Below are positions 1 through 12,600 of a stretch of DNA of 64,000 bases, one piece after another (within the stretch, counting starts at the first letter, position 1; each line of letters opens with the position of its first letter). The stretch is from Lycocorax pyrrhopterus obiensis (Eukaryota > Chordata > Aves > Passeriformes > Paradisaeidae). The stretch spans positions 19,558,501 through 19,622,500 of the forward strand of contig JACSVZ010000010.1 of assembly GCA_014706295.1 (NCBI GenBank). The letters are read 5' to 3'. A program made the translations under genes and the position numbers. The notes under the pieces were generated by a model. That model saw only the letters and a list, made by a program, of their open reading frames with translations, was not told the origin of the DNA and made no database searches.

Positions 1-689
1 AAGTAAGACAAAACAATGTTACCGTTTCGTAAACTTCTTGCAGCTGCGGATTGTTTTGGTAGAATTGTTATGGTTCTAACTGGAAAAACACTCAGAACTC
101 TGTGTGTCTTAGAACTTGACCAATCCTCTTAGGGGGTGGATGGCAAAAACCAATTACCTTATGCCACTTAATACACTTTGCGAACTAATATATAAAAGTC
201 TTCTGAGAATTCATTAAACATCATCCATTGATCCCTGAGCCTGGACTTCGTGTCGTTTCTCTACTCGTCCGTGGGGAAAACAGCGACATCACCCCATGCT
301 TTATCCCCAAGGGGAACTGTGTGTCATCCCCTGGGACTCTGAGCTAGTCCTGCCCAGCTGGTGACATGCCCAGCTCCTGGCCAACAATGACAAGGCACAA
401 GCCATTTTGGGGCTGCTCATCTGCCCACAGGACTCCAAGAAAGGCACTGACCAAACAGTGGGGTTTTGCTTTTTTGGATTTTGGCAGCTCTGGACACAAA
501 AACCTTTGGCCAAGGTGACCTTCCCCTCAGAGACAGACTTGGGAGCGTGTTTGGGAAGCAGCTGTTCCTGGGAGCAGGGACTGGCCATCTCCGGGTGCTC
601 CGAGAACCTCCCCACAGCCCTGTCCTGGCCCTGGCCAAGGCTGCAGAGTTCAGCCCAGAGCCTTGCACGGAGCCCAGAGAGAGGAGGTT

Positions 690-1119
690 CTCTGGAGCCA
701 GGCTGGGAGAGCTGGGGGTGCTCACCTGGAGAAGAGAAGGCTCCAGGGAGACCTCAGAGCCCCTTCCAGGGCCTAAAGGGGCTCCAGGAGAGCTGGAGAG
801 GGACTGGGGACAAGGGCCTGGAGAACCAGGACAAGGGGGAACGGCTTCCCACTGCCACAGGGCAGGGTTATTTGGGATATAGGGAAGGAATTCTTCCTTG
901 TGAGGGTGGGGAGACCCTGGCACAGGGTGCCCAGAGAAGCTGTGGCTGCCCCTGGATCTCTGGAAGTGTCCAAGGCCAGGTTGGATGGGGCTTGGAGCAA
1001 CCTGGGCTAGTGGAAGGTGTCCCTGCCCATGGCATGGGGTGGAACAAGATGATCTTTAGAGGTAGGGACCTACCTTCCTACACAAACCATGCTATGATTC
1101 TGTGATGTTTCTGTGATCC
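690..1119 (+). mobile_element. CR1 LINE, 5'-truncated 3' end
   Basis: The sequence matches the well-known avian CR1 3' region in order: GGAGAAGAGAAGGCTCCAGG near 730, then GAGGGTGGGGAGACCCTGGC, GCCCAGAGAAGCTGTGGCTG near 930, AAGGCCAGGTTGGATGGGGC near 975, and CTAGTGGAAGGTGTCCCTGC. It ends in the typical repeated ATTCTGTGAT tail near 1097-1119. Only about 430 bp remain, so it is a dead 5'-truncated copy with no reverse transcriptase reading frame. It argues for a bird, although CR1 also occurs in crocodilians and turtles. The left boundary is approximate. Confidence 0.9.
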
Positions 1120-1817
1120 CAGTTATAAATAAACAGTGATGGGATCTTCCCAATGACATCCCACAGATATAGGAAACCAGTTCGCCTTCTACAGTCCCAG
1201 CCTTATCTTTTCCAACTGCAAGACAGGGATCAGCACTTTGCAGCCGGTTACTCCAGCAACAGTTACACTAATACATCTCAAAAATACTCTTTGGAATGAA
1301 ATTTTAGCCACGCCTTTTGCAAAAGGTCTTTCTTTATTTTGAAGTTTCCAACCAATAGTCACGTACAAAGCCCTGGTCACCCACCAGCTTCTTGTAAGTG
1401 GTTGGCAAAAGGTACCTGAGAAAAGCAGGGCTGCTGCCTTCAGCTCATTCCGAGGGGATCTGCGCTGCCTCTGGGGATTTTAGGACTCCAGCTACTGAGG
1501 AAAGCCAAAAACTGCTCTTCTGCCCACTCTGAAAAATGACTTAGATCTCCATAGACACCTGGTGCTTTTTCACTTTATTCTTGCAAGAGCTTAATTACCC
1601 AAGTGATTCTGGTAACTGTTAACACTGAAGCTGACAAGAATAAAATATTGCCTTGCAATCACCTTGCTCCCCAAAGTTAAGCACATGCTTACAGGATTTA
1701 TGGGAGCATCGCCTCTGGGCACAGGGAGTTTGTCACGGTGCATCCACAGGCTCTGATTGATTCCAGCTCAGCCCCACAGCCGTGACTGGGAGCAGCCAGG
1801 GACAGCAGCCACATGTA

Positions 1818-1856
1818 CTCAGCCTCCGCAAGAACTTGCAGCATCTCCTCGTGACA
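1818..1856 (+). repeat. 39-bp direct repeat, copy A (copy B at 3633-3671)
   Basis: The 39 bases starting CTCAGCCTCCGCAAGAACTT recur at 3633-3671 with a single substitution (TTGCAGCATC versus TTGCAACATC). I see no clear similarity beyond a few bases at the sides. It could be a small segmental duplication, the remnants of an old interspersed repeat, or a shared binding-site cassette. I do not recognise it. Confidence 0.75.
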
Positions 1857-4800
1857 AGCCCTGATTCGTGATACCAAAATGCTGTGAAAGTGCTGGTGTC
1901 CCACACCACAATCTGCCTGCAGATTCGGGGTGAACCTCCCATCCCACCCAGCCTCCTTCCTGATCCCACATTCCTTGAGGAAGGCAGGATCTCTGGAAAA
2001 AGCCTTTCTTCTCCATCACCAGAGACACACAGAGCTCCCACACTGGAAGAAAGGAAATCCAGAAGATTTCTCCATGCCTAGGGTTTGATTTTGGGTATCT
2101 GCACACTTCTTAACAACCTCAACCATGAGCATGGGCTGAGCAGCCCCTCGGATCACCACCCCAAAGCTCTGCGAGCTGGAGATAACCCAGAAGAAAAAAG
2201 GCTCTGTGATAACATCGACAGTGGAAACACCACCATGCTGAGCTCGAGTCAAGACCCCAAATCCTCCACACTGATTAACACATCTCACTTCAAGCTTTTT
2301 GCTTTAAACTCCACTCTCAAGCTCGTAACTGTTGAAATACTTCTCCTCGCTGCTGCCTGCTCACTCCAAGCCTCCCAGGCCTCATTCCCCTCACACATGC
2401 TCTCCCAGCTGAAGAGGTCCCTTCTGTTAAACCCCATCTTTGCTGAGAAATTTATTCGCTACGTGCACCTGCTAGACCATTTGATGGCAGCATTGATAAG
2501 TGGTGGTCTAGGTGAGAAGGTAAGGATATGGAAATGAGTTATCCTGTGCTTTGAAAAGCATTTGGATGCATCCTTGTGGCTCCAAAAGCATCCTGCCATA
2601 CACCAGCCTGCTCTGGCTCCCCAAAATATCGAGGTTCTTCATGGGCTGAGTTGTTAGAGCTGGTGAAAATACCCTGGATGTGGATTTAGGAGTATCTCAT
2701 GTTTAGGATCTTCATTGTGCACATGCTAAAGCTCCACCAAATGTCTCTGGGGGCTCCTGCCAGGTGTTTAAATGTGAGCACCCCTCTGCTTGATGACAAG
2801 CAACATCATCCCTGAAATACAAAGATGTGCAACAGGAGGGTCCATACCTGAAAAGACCTGGCACATGCTGACCACACTCCCTCCAGACCACCACCACAAG
2901 CAAGGACACTTCAACCCTGCAACCCTTGTGGTTGCAGTCCAAATCCCATCATTATTTTGCCAAGAATTAAAAGGAAGGTAAACAAGCAAATGGAGACAGT
3001 AGTTTTGCCCAGAAAGGCTCTGAGATGCCAAAATTCAAGTTCGAGGTCTACAGGTATTTGCAGGAGATGATCTGTGATTTCTAAAGCCCTCTTCTAGCCA
3101 CACCACCAGCAGGTCCCTTGAGCTGGGAGTTGCTTCATTCAGGACCAATTTTCCTAGACAGTGCTGGCTCAAAGAGCAAAGCAAATAGAAAACTCATGCC
3201 CTATGAAGGCGTTCATGAATGACTTCCTCCATTCCCACTTCACTGGCCCAGACGCTTCTCACCAGTGGAAGAATCTGTGTGCAAAGCACCCCCCTAGTTA
3301 AATGCAGAAACAGCCAACATTATAGGGAGTTAGGCAGCATAATAAATGGATTTATATCTTTTAAAAATGCTGTGGTACAACTGCACAGCCCAAAGGCCAT
3401 CTTCATGCCCCAAAGGCAAACAAACCAGAAAGACTCAAGTGTGACACCAGCCAGGTTTTATAACAATTTATATCAGAATAATTAATTTGGATTGCTACCA
3501 AATTCATTGTTGGTAGCAAGCAGGTAATCCAGCAGTGTCCTGGGGCAGCAGTTTTCTGCAGTCCCCCAGAAAATCCCAGCTTTTGCATCAGAGAGATGAC
3601 AAGAGGGATTTGTAGGTACCCCCACCACGGGTCTCAGCCTCCGCAAGAACTTGCAACATCTCCTCGTGACAGGTACAGCCCTGCCTCGGGGTCATTCCCT
3701 GCGTGTTCCTTGCTGAACTAACTTGGAAAAGGCCTCCCAGGTGGATATATCACCCTGGAGATACGCTCCGAGCCCACGAGCTGGTCTATTGACAGGCTAC
3801 TGAAGAGCATCAGCAGCTTCTGGCTGCTGGTGCTCCGTGCCCGCCGCAGGACAGAGTGTAATCCAGGTTTTTTCAGCCAAGCTCCACAGTTAAACACACG
3901 CTTAAGTAGTTTTCTTATGTAAAGCAACATTCACAAATCAGACTGTTAGTCTGGATTAATGCCGGCCAGCTACAGATGAACTTCAATGAGTCATCCCCCA
4001 GAGACATCAGGTCCCCTAAAATAGCATCAGCAACTGAATCTGTAGAAAGGCTGGAATATTTGGACTGAAAGCTCTGATCACAATGCTTTACATAAGCTGG
4101 CAAACATGCCACCCTCCCCAGGCTGAAATGAGAATTCGCCTCAAGCCAGGGCACTCCCACAGTTCTGTCTCATGCACCGGGAAGTGCAGTCCTGACATTG
4201 CCTGATGCAAGACAGCAACAAACTGGCTTGTTTGGGGTGGTTTTCCTTCCACTGAAATTTTAATACAGTGAAACTACTTGAGGACAAGCCCAGAGATAGT
4301 GGAATCAAATCAAATATAGTCAGAAAATGGTGGCAACAGCTGGTGCTCCAGAAGTTTGCACAGGGAAAAGCCACAAACCCAGCTCAAGACCACGGAGGCT
4401 CTATGAAGACTGGCAGCAGGAAACTTGAACAAAAGGAATGACAGGGGCCACTTTCCCAGAGGTCTGACACAGGCTGGAATACAGGTGTTCTCACTTCCTG
4501 CTGTGTGATGAGGACAGAGATAGAGAAGGGCCACAAAATCCTGGAAGAATAGTGAGGAAGCAGTCTGGCATGTGCCATTGCGTTGAATTTGGGTCCTGCC
4601 ACCTCTGTAGGGAAAACAAGGGACGATTTTCAGGAGCCTGAGGGAACCAACAGGCTTTAATTGCCTCAATCAGCCTCTCCTGAGACCTCCACCCATGAAC
4701 TCCATAAGCTCCATTCAATCTGAGGTCCAGGCAACCAATTCTTCCTGATCTCTCCTGTGAGTGTACCTGCTCCTAGGTATTCCTAGATGGATGTTGGACT

Positions 4801-6029
4801 TCACTTGGTGCCTTTGATTCTCTGGGTGATACCTGGGCTGTTGGTCCAGCCCTGTGCTCTGTTAGCCTGGCTGTGGAGGTACACCCACCTGGTAATGCTG
4901 TGCCTGTCCTTGGCTCCTGGCTCACATTGCCATTAGGTGGACTTTGCCGTTCTACAGGGCTGGAAAAGAAGGATGCAGTGCTGGGTAGGTGTGGAGCTCA
5001 TGGCAACACCATCTGCCTCTCTTTGACCCCATTCTTGATGGAGCCCAGCTTCTCTGTCTCTAGGTGGCCCTTAGTCCCCTCCCTGCCTTCCCCCCCCGTG
5101 AGCCCCCTATTAATTTTCCCTAAGCTCATTAAATTCCCACAATCCCATTTAGACCCAAACCTAAGTGTAATCTCCTCCTGGTGCCCAGCCTCCCCACAAC
5201 TTTTTCACCTCCAAAAGCTTCACTAGAACCTCACAGCCTCCTTCAATGTTGGAGAGCACCTCCCTCCATCTCTCCCCAGCCCACTGAAACCCTTCCATGT
5301 CCTCCCAGCATTTTTCCTTTCACCATCTGTCCCTAGCTTTGTGCTGGTGCTATTCTCACCTCTGACAACAAGTTTCTTTAGGGTTTTTTCTACAAAATGC
5401 TTTTTTCCTGTTGATCCTGTTCTCTCTACACTGCTCCCGTGAGGGACAATCCCTTACATTCCCCACCAGACCTTTCCATGGTTATGTCCTGCTCACACAG
5501 GGTGGTTTTTCCTCTTGTGTGATGGGACCATCTCCCTTGTCACACTTTCTCCTGTGCCATTTGTTTAATTTCCTGCTTGCTCCCATGCCTCTGGCTTGTC
5601 TCCCAGCACTCCTGATACCTTGGAGTTTTCTGAGACAACAGGTTTTTAATAATTTGATGGAGTGGGTTCCCTTTGTAGGTTTGTGCTGGCAATTAGATGG
5701 GTAAGACCTGGGCTTAAGGCCCTTACTGGAATTGGGGATTGCTAAGGAAAGCAGAGCTGGAGGGAGGAAGCAAAATTAAATAGAGCTCATCTGAGGTTAA
5801 GACTTTCCTTGGAAAAGCCAAGCACTGCATGGAAAGCATCCCTGCAACACTTCATTGTGAGGATCCACCGTGGGATAAAGCCCCTCTTTTTTGTACAACC
5901 CAATCAATATTTCACTGGCCACGCATAAAATATCCTTGGAAAGCTATGCAAGGGGTACTTTATATACAGTATTGCTCATAAAAATACACAGCACCAACAG
6001 AAGATGCCCAAACCCAAGGTGGATCCAAA

Positions 6030-6300
6030 GCATGGGCAAGGGGTGCTGGTTTCAAATGGAGAGAGGGTCTAGTTAGGTTAGATAGAAGGAAGAATTTATT
6101 TACAATGAGGGTGGTGAGGCCCTGGCACAGGGTGCCCAGAGAAGCTGTGGCTGCCCCTGGATCCCTGGAAGTGTCCAAGGCCAGGTTGGACACAGGGCTT
6201 GGAGCAACCTGGGCTAGTGGAAGGTGTCCTTGTTAATGGCAGGGGGTGGAATTAAATAGTCTTTAAGATCCCTTCCGACCCAAAACACTACATGATTCCA
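6030..6300 (+). mobile_element. CR1 LINE, short 3' fragment
   Basis: This is a second CR1 3' end in the same orientation as the copy at 690. It has the same landmarks: AATGAGGGTGGTGAGGCCCT near 6103, GCCCAGAGAAGCTGTGGCTG near 6135, AAGGCCAGGTTGGACACAGG near 6177, CTAGTGGAAGGTGTCCTTG near 6213, and a decayed tail near 6290. Like the first copy it is 5'-truncated and non-coding. It lies about 340 bp upstream of the HEXA start codon, so it may mark the outer edge of the HEXA promoter. The left boundary is approximate. Confidence 0.9.
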
Positions 6301-6499
6301 CGAAAGCAGCACGGGTGAAATACGTGATTTAAACTACTAATCTCCTCAAACCCCGAGGCAGGCTGCTCAGGCTCCCTGACAGGAAGCTTCCCTGCAGGAA
6401 GCATGGACGGGGTGGGAGGGCTGTAAAGCCTGAGGGCTGGGGCAGAAATGACCCTCGCTGGGGAGGAGTTTGGAAGCTTTATTTGAACAGAATGAGGGG

Positions 6500-6637
6500 A
6501 CTGTGGACTAGTGGAGGAGGCTGTGGGGAGAGGGGGTAGCGCGGGGGAGGCCGTGAGGGCGGGCCCGAGCTGCCATTTCGCGGCCGCCCGGCCCCCCGCT
6601 GTCGGGCGGTGCCGCCTCCCTCAGGCTCGGGCGCGAC
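6500..6637 (+). promoter_or_regulatory. HEXA: HEXA CpG-rich promoter / 5' leader
   Basis: The DNA turns abruptly CpG-rich at about 6530 and stays so through coding exon 1 to about 6920, which is what a CpG-island promoter over a housekeeping lysosomal gene looks like. No TATA box is evident close to the start codon. The transcription start cannot be placed from sequence alone. The stretch immediately before the ATG (GGGCGCGACATGG) gives a good context, with purines at -3 and +4. Confidence 0.6.
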
Positions 6638-9600
6638 ATGGCGGCGGCGCGGGCGCTGCAGCTGTCGCTGCTCCGGTTGCTGCTGCTCCTGCCGCTGCTG
6701 CTGGCGCTGCTGCCGGGCCCGGCGGGGGCCGTGTGGCCGCAGCCCCAGGCCCAGAGCTCCCCGCCCGGCGGCGGCCGCTGCCCGGTGCCGGCCCGCCGGT
6801 TCCGCTTCGCCGTGGCGGACGGCTCGGCCGTGGGGCCGGGCTGTGCCGTGCTGGACGCCGCCTTCCAGCGGTACCGGCCGCTGCTCTTTGGCCGTCCCAC
6901 CGGTGAGGGCCGCGGCGGGCGCTGACCCTTCCCTCCGTGGCTTTGAGCTTAACACCCTCGCTAATTTCGGGGTCAAACCACGGGGTTTGGTGGCCGTCTG
7001 CCTCCCCTCAGTTCGGTGGGGGCAGGTGGGGTGGGAGGTGTGGCTCGAATGGAGTCTGGAGGCAAGGGCAGCGATGCGTTGGGATTTGGAGGGCAATGCT
7101 TATGGCTTGTATAGAATAAATAACCGAGTTTGGCACAGCACTAGTCGTCTTCCTGCCAGGATTTAGGCTCTTGCTATCAAGGGTTTCCTCCATCTCATTT
7201 TTTACTCCCTCCGGATAGTGTTACAGCTCTCCATTGCTTCATTTCGCTTCCTTCTCTTGTGACTGAAGGGAGAGCCGCTGCCGGTCTCGCAACCGTTCCT
7301 GCTCCAAGGTTACTGCTAAGTCTTGGCTGTTCCCATTCCGAGCAGCTCTCGGTGTCCTGTGTGAGGTCTCACCTTGAGGAAAGACTTGCTGCTTCCTGTG
7401 TGTTCTTCCAAGTACATACTTGTGCCACGGGGCTGCCAAAGGAGCTGCTAAAAGTCCCAAGGCAGCATGACTTTTCTGCCAGGGAGGGATTAGTTCCTGG
7501 ATTCATCCTGAAACTGTAGGGTAAGATGAGGAAAGGCAAAAGCATTGGGAGTCTGGATTTGCTTTGGGACAGGTTCTAAAGGTTTCTTGAACCCAGACTT
7601 CTTCATGGTAGCACCCATTGCTTGTCTGGGATGAGCTGCAGGAAATCTCTTGACTGTGGAGCTGACGCGCAGAGATGCTCAGTGGCTGCGTGGGTCTGCT
7701 GCAGCCTGAAGTGCTATATCCAGGACATATGAAGCACTTCATTCATCAAAAAGAGCTAGTAACTCTGTTCCCGAGTGTTTTAAATGTCAGTGTGAGCTCT
7801 GTCGCTGCTGATCAAAGCGGAGAAGGGTGGTGGCGTTGGAAGCCGCTTGGCTTTGTCTTGAGTACATCACACTTTGAAAAAAGCAGGCTTGAAACAGAGA
7901 ACCCTTTGGCTTATTTTATTTCTTCAACTCTTGTGAGTAGCAGTAGAAATAAATTTTGATTTGGGAGCCAAGAAGACTCCTCTTGGTTCTCTTTCGCTGC
8001 TAGGAACTAAAAACAGCTGATCTAATTATTCACGCTCTCCTGTTCCACTCAGAGGGGAAATGTGACCATCAAATCACTTGGAGCAACGTTGTGATCACAA
8101 GATCCAGCTCACACTCATCATTTTCCATATGCCCTGCTTTATGATGCTCAAAGTGCACAAATTATTTTAAGGCTTTTTTTCCCCTCTTTGCCTTCATTTT
8201 GTTTTGGTCTTTTTTTTCCACATGGGTGGTTAGTACAAACAGGCAGTGGAAACCCTGGATGAAAGGAAATAATTTCTATTAATAGAGGAAATTAATGGCA
8301 GAAACCGTTTTCTAGCTGCGCTGCCTTGCGGGTGTGGTGGCGGTGGTGCCTGTCTACACCTTGGCCTAGGAGGCCGTGTTTGGGTCGGGAAGCGTCTCCC
8401 TGGGCAGGTTCAAACGTGGTACGTGGTGGTGGGACCAATTCTGTCGAGACTCTTCAGCAGGATGAGAGTTCCCTGTGTCCCCAGGCCTGAGAGCGGCTGT
8501 TCCTGGTGAACTGCCGCCTTCCCGAGCGGAGGGAGCAGGTCTTGCTGTGCCGCTTGCACATCTGCGAGGTTGCCTTGGCTACCAGCTTGTCTGCAACCGA
8601 GAGGAAAGCTCAAAACAGGGCTGGCTTCAAGCTGTTTGCCTTCTCTCCGCAGAGGTTTCGTCATCCCTTCATGGAGAAATCGGGAGATTCTGGCTCCTGT
8701 GAGTTGTGGAGCAGGGGCTCTCTGCATTTCTCTGAAATGCTGGCAGTGCCACAGTCTCCCTGGAAACTTCTTGGTGCTCTTGGCTCATTCAAAGCCAAGC
8801 TCTTTATTTTCAGTGACCACATTGAGCATTGGCTGTTCTTGGGAATGCTGTGAGGGTGTAGGCATGGACTTTGGCTGGGATGAGCAGGGTCCCACCCTGC
8901 TACCCCATACTCCTGGAAACTGACTGCTGTGAGTAGTCCCTTGCACCCCAGCGAAGGTTGAATATCCCTTTGGAGTGGGGGAGTGACTCAAGTGGGGATC
9001 CAGGCTTGTGCATCCTTGGGAGTGCTTTTCAGTTAGGGAAGTGTGCCCAGAGCTCCTACCTGAGGTCTGAATGTGACTCATTCATGTGGTTCATTTCTCT
9101 GGCTGCTACACCTGGGACCTGCTCTGCGGAAGGTGAAGTCGGTCGGGAGCTTTTCTGAGCTGGGCGAGACCTTTTGATGGTCTCTAACTCAGCCCAGTTT
9201 AGCAGATTCATTCTCCACCCCTTTTTACAGGTTTTCTTTGCCCTTTCCAAGAAGTGTGGGTAGGGCAGAGCTCTTAGGCTCGTACTTTTTTCCAGCGCTG
9301 GGAGAGCTCTTCGCCCTCATGGAGAAGCTTTGACTAGTCATGGCTGTAGCTTAAGAGCCAGGGCTGGTGTCCAGGAAGCCTCAGAGGCTGCTGCTACTCC
9401 ATATTCTGATGTCTCTCCTCTCTTGTATGCTCCTTTTAAGCTTCCTCACAGGCTGGGATCAGCTCATGTTCTCCTGGTTGGCTGTGTTGAAATTAGCCCC
9501 TGCTGAACACCCTGGTGTCTGTTTGGGGGTGCAGGAAGGGGTGCCTGTTTCTGCCTCCATCCCTAGCTGGGCTGGGAGGATGGTGATGGGCTTGGAAGCA

Positions 9601-12600
9601 GGGAAAAGAGCTGGGGTGGGGTTGATGTGCATGATCTGTGTCCTTTGCAGAGAATGAGCCGTCCTGGGAAACACCCTGCTCTGAGCTTCTCGTCTACGTT
9701 TCCACTCCAGGCTGCGATGGGTTTCCCACCTTGGACTCCAAGGAGAGCTGTAAGTGTCGGGGTTGGGAGCAGGAGGGAATGTGGCTGTTTCTGTGCCTGT
9801 CACTGGGAAGTAGCACTGTGCGGTAACCCTTGGTTTTGGGAAGGGCACCAATCCCCCGTTCTTGAGACACTGGGGCAGTGCGGGAGGGACGTACCTGAGG
9901 GTGCTGATGAAGCAGTGGGGAGAGGTTTAAAACAGCAAGAGCGGCCCAAAATTCAGTTCTTCAGGATCTCGGGGTGCAGTTCAGTACCTGAGCCCTGCCC
10001 AATGCTGTTGTGGCCATGTGGGACAGCCCCCTGATGCTGTGTTTCAGATAAACTGTCCGTCTCCAAAGGCTCCATGCTGCTCTCTGCAGAGACCATCTGG
10101 GGAGCTCTCCGAGGTGAGCTGCGCTTCCCGCAGGGCATTCCCGCTCTCCCTGCCTCAGGCCTGTGGGGATGTCTCACAGTGCCTCTCTCTTTCCATAGAC
10201 TTCTTTGTTAATTGAGCTCTGCTCCTTTGGGGGTGTCTGTGCTGAGAAAGGGGCTGTGTGTTTTCCTGCAGGCCTGGAAACATTCAGCCAGCTCATTGGG
10301 AGAGATGAGAATGGCACGGTGAGTCCTGGCCTCATCTCCTGGGGGCAGGCAGCTCTCCATAATGCCCCTGCCTCCATGGGGACAGGCTGAGGGTTGCTGG
10401 GATGCTTGGGATGAGTGGGCACAGCCTTGCCAAGGGCCAAGTGGAGATTCATGCATCCAGCCAGATCCCTGCCTTCTGAGTGGGTAAAGAAGTGCTGCAG
10501 CTCCTTCTGGCCAGTTTGCACTCTGGGCAGTGAGGGCACCCCTGTCCTGCCAGCCCTGGGGACAGTGGTGACCCTCAGTGTCCTTTGCTAATGGCCATTT
10601 TCCCAACATCCTGTTCATGTCTTCCTCGTGTCTTCTGTGTGCAGTACTACATCAACGAGACAGAAATCGTGGACTTTCCCCGCTTCCCTCACCGAGGACT
10701 GTTGCTGGACACCTCTCGTCACTACCTGCCTCTGAGAGCCATCCTGGAAACTCTGGTAGGGCACCCGTGCTGGGAGATGAGGTTTAATTGGGTGTCCCTT
10801 CCCCTGTGACAACTGAGCTCCCTTGTTTGGGTGATTTCTCAGCTGCCTTTGTTAAAAAGAAAACCCTGAGGTATCTTGGATTTCTGCAGTCCAGGTTACT
10901 CTCCAAGGCTGAGTTGTTTTTAAGGCAAGGGAAAACACTGGCAAAGGGGGCTGGTGGTTCTGTGCTCATCCCAAGCAGAATTAAACTTGCAGGTCTTCAC
11001 CAGTGGCTCAGTTACAGGGAGAACAGGGATTTTACTGAGCAGAAGTATTCCTGGCCGTGTACAGCTTTTTGTGTTTAGAGGGAGGTGTCTGAATCCCTCT
11101 TGGATATTGGGGAGCATTTAGAGACTCTGCCTTGTCATTCTGGAGCAGGAGGACCTTGTCCCCTATCTGTGGCAAGCTGGATGACCTTTCAGAAGGGATG
11201 GGGCATGTTCATCTTTGTCCCCGTTCCTTCCCAGGACGTCATGGCTTACAACAAGTTCAACGTATTTCACTGGCACATTGTGGATGACCCATCTTTCCCC
11301 TATGAAAGCTCCACGTTCCCAGAGCTCAGCAAGCAGGTAATGCTCCTTGATCACAGTGTAGTGCCCAGCTCAGGTGAGCAGATCCTTGCCTCTGCTCCTG
11401 AGCAAGGCACTGAGCTTTCCCATGTTCCCAGGGAGCCTTCAATGCCATGACCCACGTGTACACAGCCAGCGACGTGCGCACTGTGATCGAGTACGCCCGC
11501 CTGCGCGGCATCAGAGTCATCGCGGAGTTCGACACCCCCGGCCACACCCTCTCCTGGGGGCCAGGTGAGGAGCAGACCCTGCCTGCTGCTGCTGCTGCTC
11601 TGAGAAGAGTTGGAATGGGAGCAGGGGCAGGAATCGGAGTTGCAATCCGGACCCTAAAAGCTGGGTGTGGGCAGCAGTGTCCCACAGGCCGGCTTTGAGG
11701 AGGAGCAAACCATTATTTGGGAGATGTGGGACCCAATGGTCCAACTTCTAGAGCAAAATCCAAAGGGAAACATTTCCATCTTTTCTTGAGTCCAAGCTGG
11801 GTGATTTTTTTGTGGGAACGTCTGCTCTTCCAAAACTGGCATCATGGCTATTGCAAGGATCTTGTGTTTAACTCAGGGTACAGCTGGCCAAGCTTTCTTG
11901 CTCTGCTCACCTGTGTCCCAGTCCTGACACACTGCTCTCTGCTCCAACAACTGCATTTCCTCTTCCGTGTCTGGAATTGAGCAAGAAGCTCCAGGAAAAC
12001 ATTCCATTGTCTTTTTCTTCCCTTCCCCTGCCTCCAAATGCCAAGGCCTGTGTTAGAATTCACCATGTGTGTGATCACAACGGGAACTGTGGCTGTCCCT
12101 CCTTCCCTGTCCCCTGACAGGCCCTGTGTTGTGCTGAGGGGCATTGTAGAGGATGACACGGTCACACTTTGCCCCTTCCTCACCATCCTGCATTTGTTCT
12201 CATCAGGTGCTCCGGGCCTCCTGACTCCCTGCTATGTGGGCAAGGCTCCTTCTGGAGTCTATGGGCCCATCAACCCCATCGTTAACAGCACCTACCAGTT
12301 TGTGACCAGTTTGTTCCAGGAGGTCAGCGCTGTGTTCCCAGACTTCTTTCTCCACCTTGGTGGCGATGAGGTGGATTTCACGTGCTGGTGAGTCTGAGAT
12401 CAGTCTGGATGGGGACTGGAGGAAAGTATTTGGGATTGGAGTCCCAGCCCATCTCGTCTTGGTCATGATCTTTGGTGTCCTGCTCTCCCAGGCCAGGGGT
12501 AGTGCTGATGCTTGGGATTTTTGGTGATGCTGGATGTAGAGAGCTGCTGGTGCTGGTCCAGCCACAGCTCTGGAATGCTTGGGCAAGCCTTGGACTGATG

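Larger units (their letters stand above)
1..6499. other. Intergenic region upstream of HEXA
   Basis: I see no coding exon here on either strand. The longest open frames are short or fall in repeats: the 232-codon frame at 407-1105 overlaps a CR1 element. The stretch holds two CR1 3' ends (690-1119 and 6030-6300) and a 39-bp near-identical direct repeat (1818-1856, 3633-3671). The rest looks unique and fairly AT-balanced. From human gene order ARIH1 would be expected further left, but no ARIH1 exon is recognisable in the window. Confidence 0.6.

Noticed and set aside
407..1105. 232-codon frame upstream of HEXA
   Set aside because: Much of it overlaps the CR1 3' end (690-1119), which is non-coding in the intact element; no recognisable protein motif.
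6491..6538. Short upstream frame before HEXA (ATGAGGGGACTGTGG...TAG)
   Set aside because: It lies at or before the probable edge of the CpG island, and the transcription start is unknown, so there is no reason to think it is in the mRNA.
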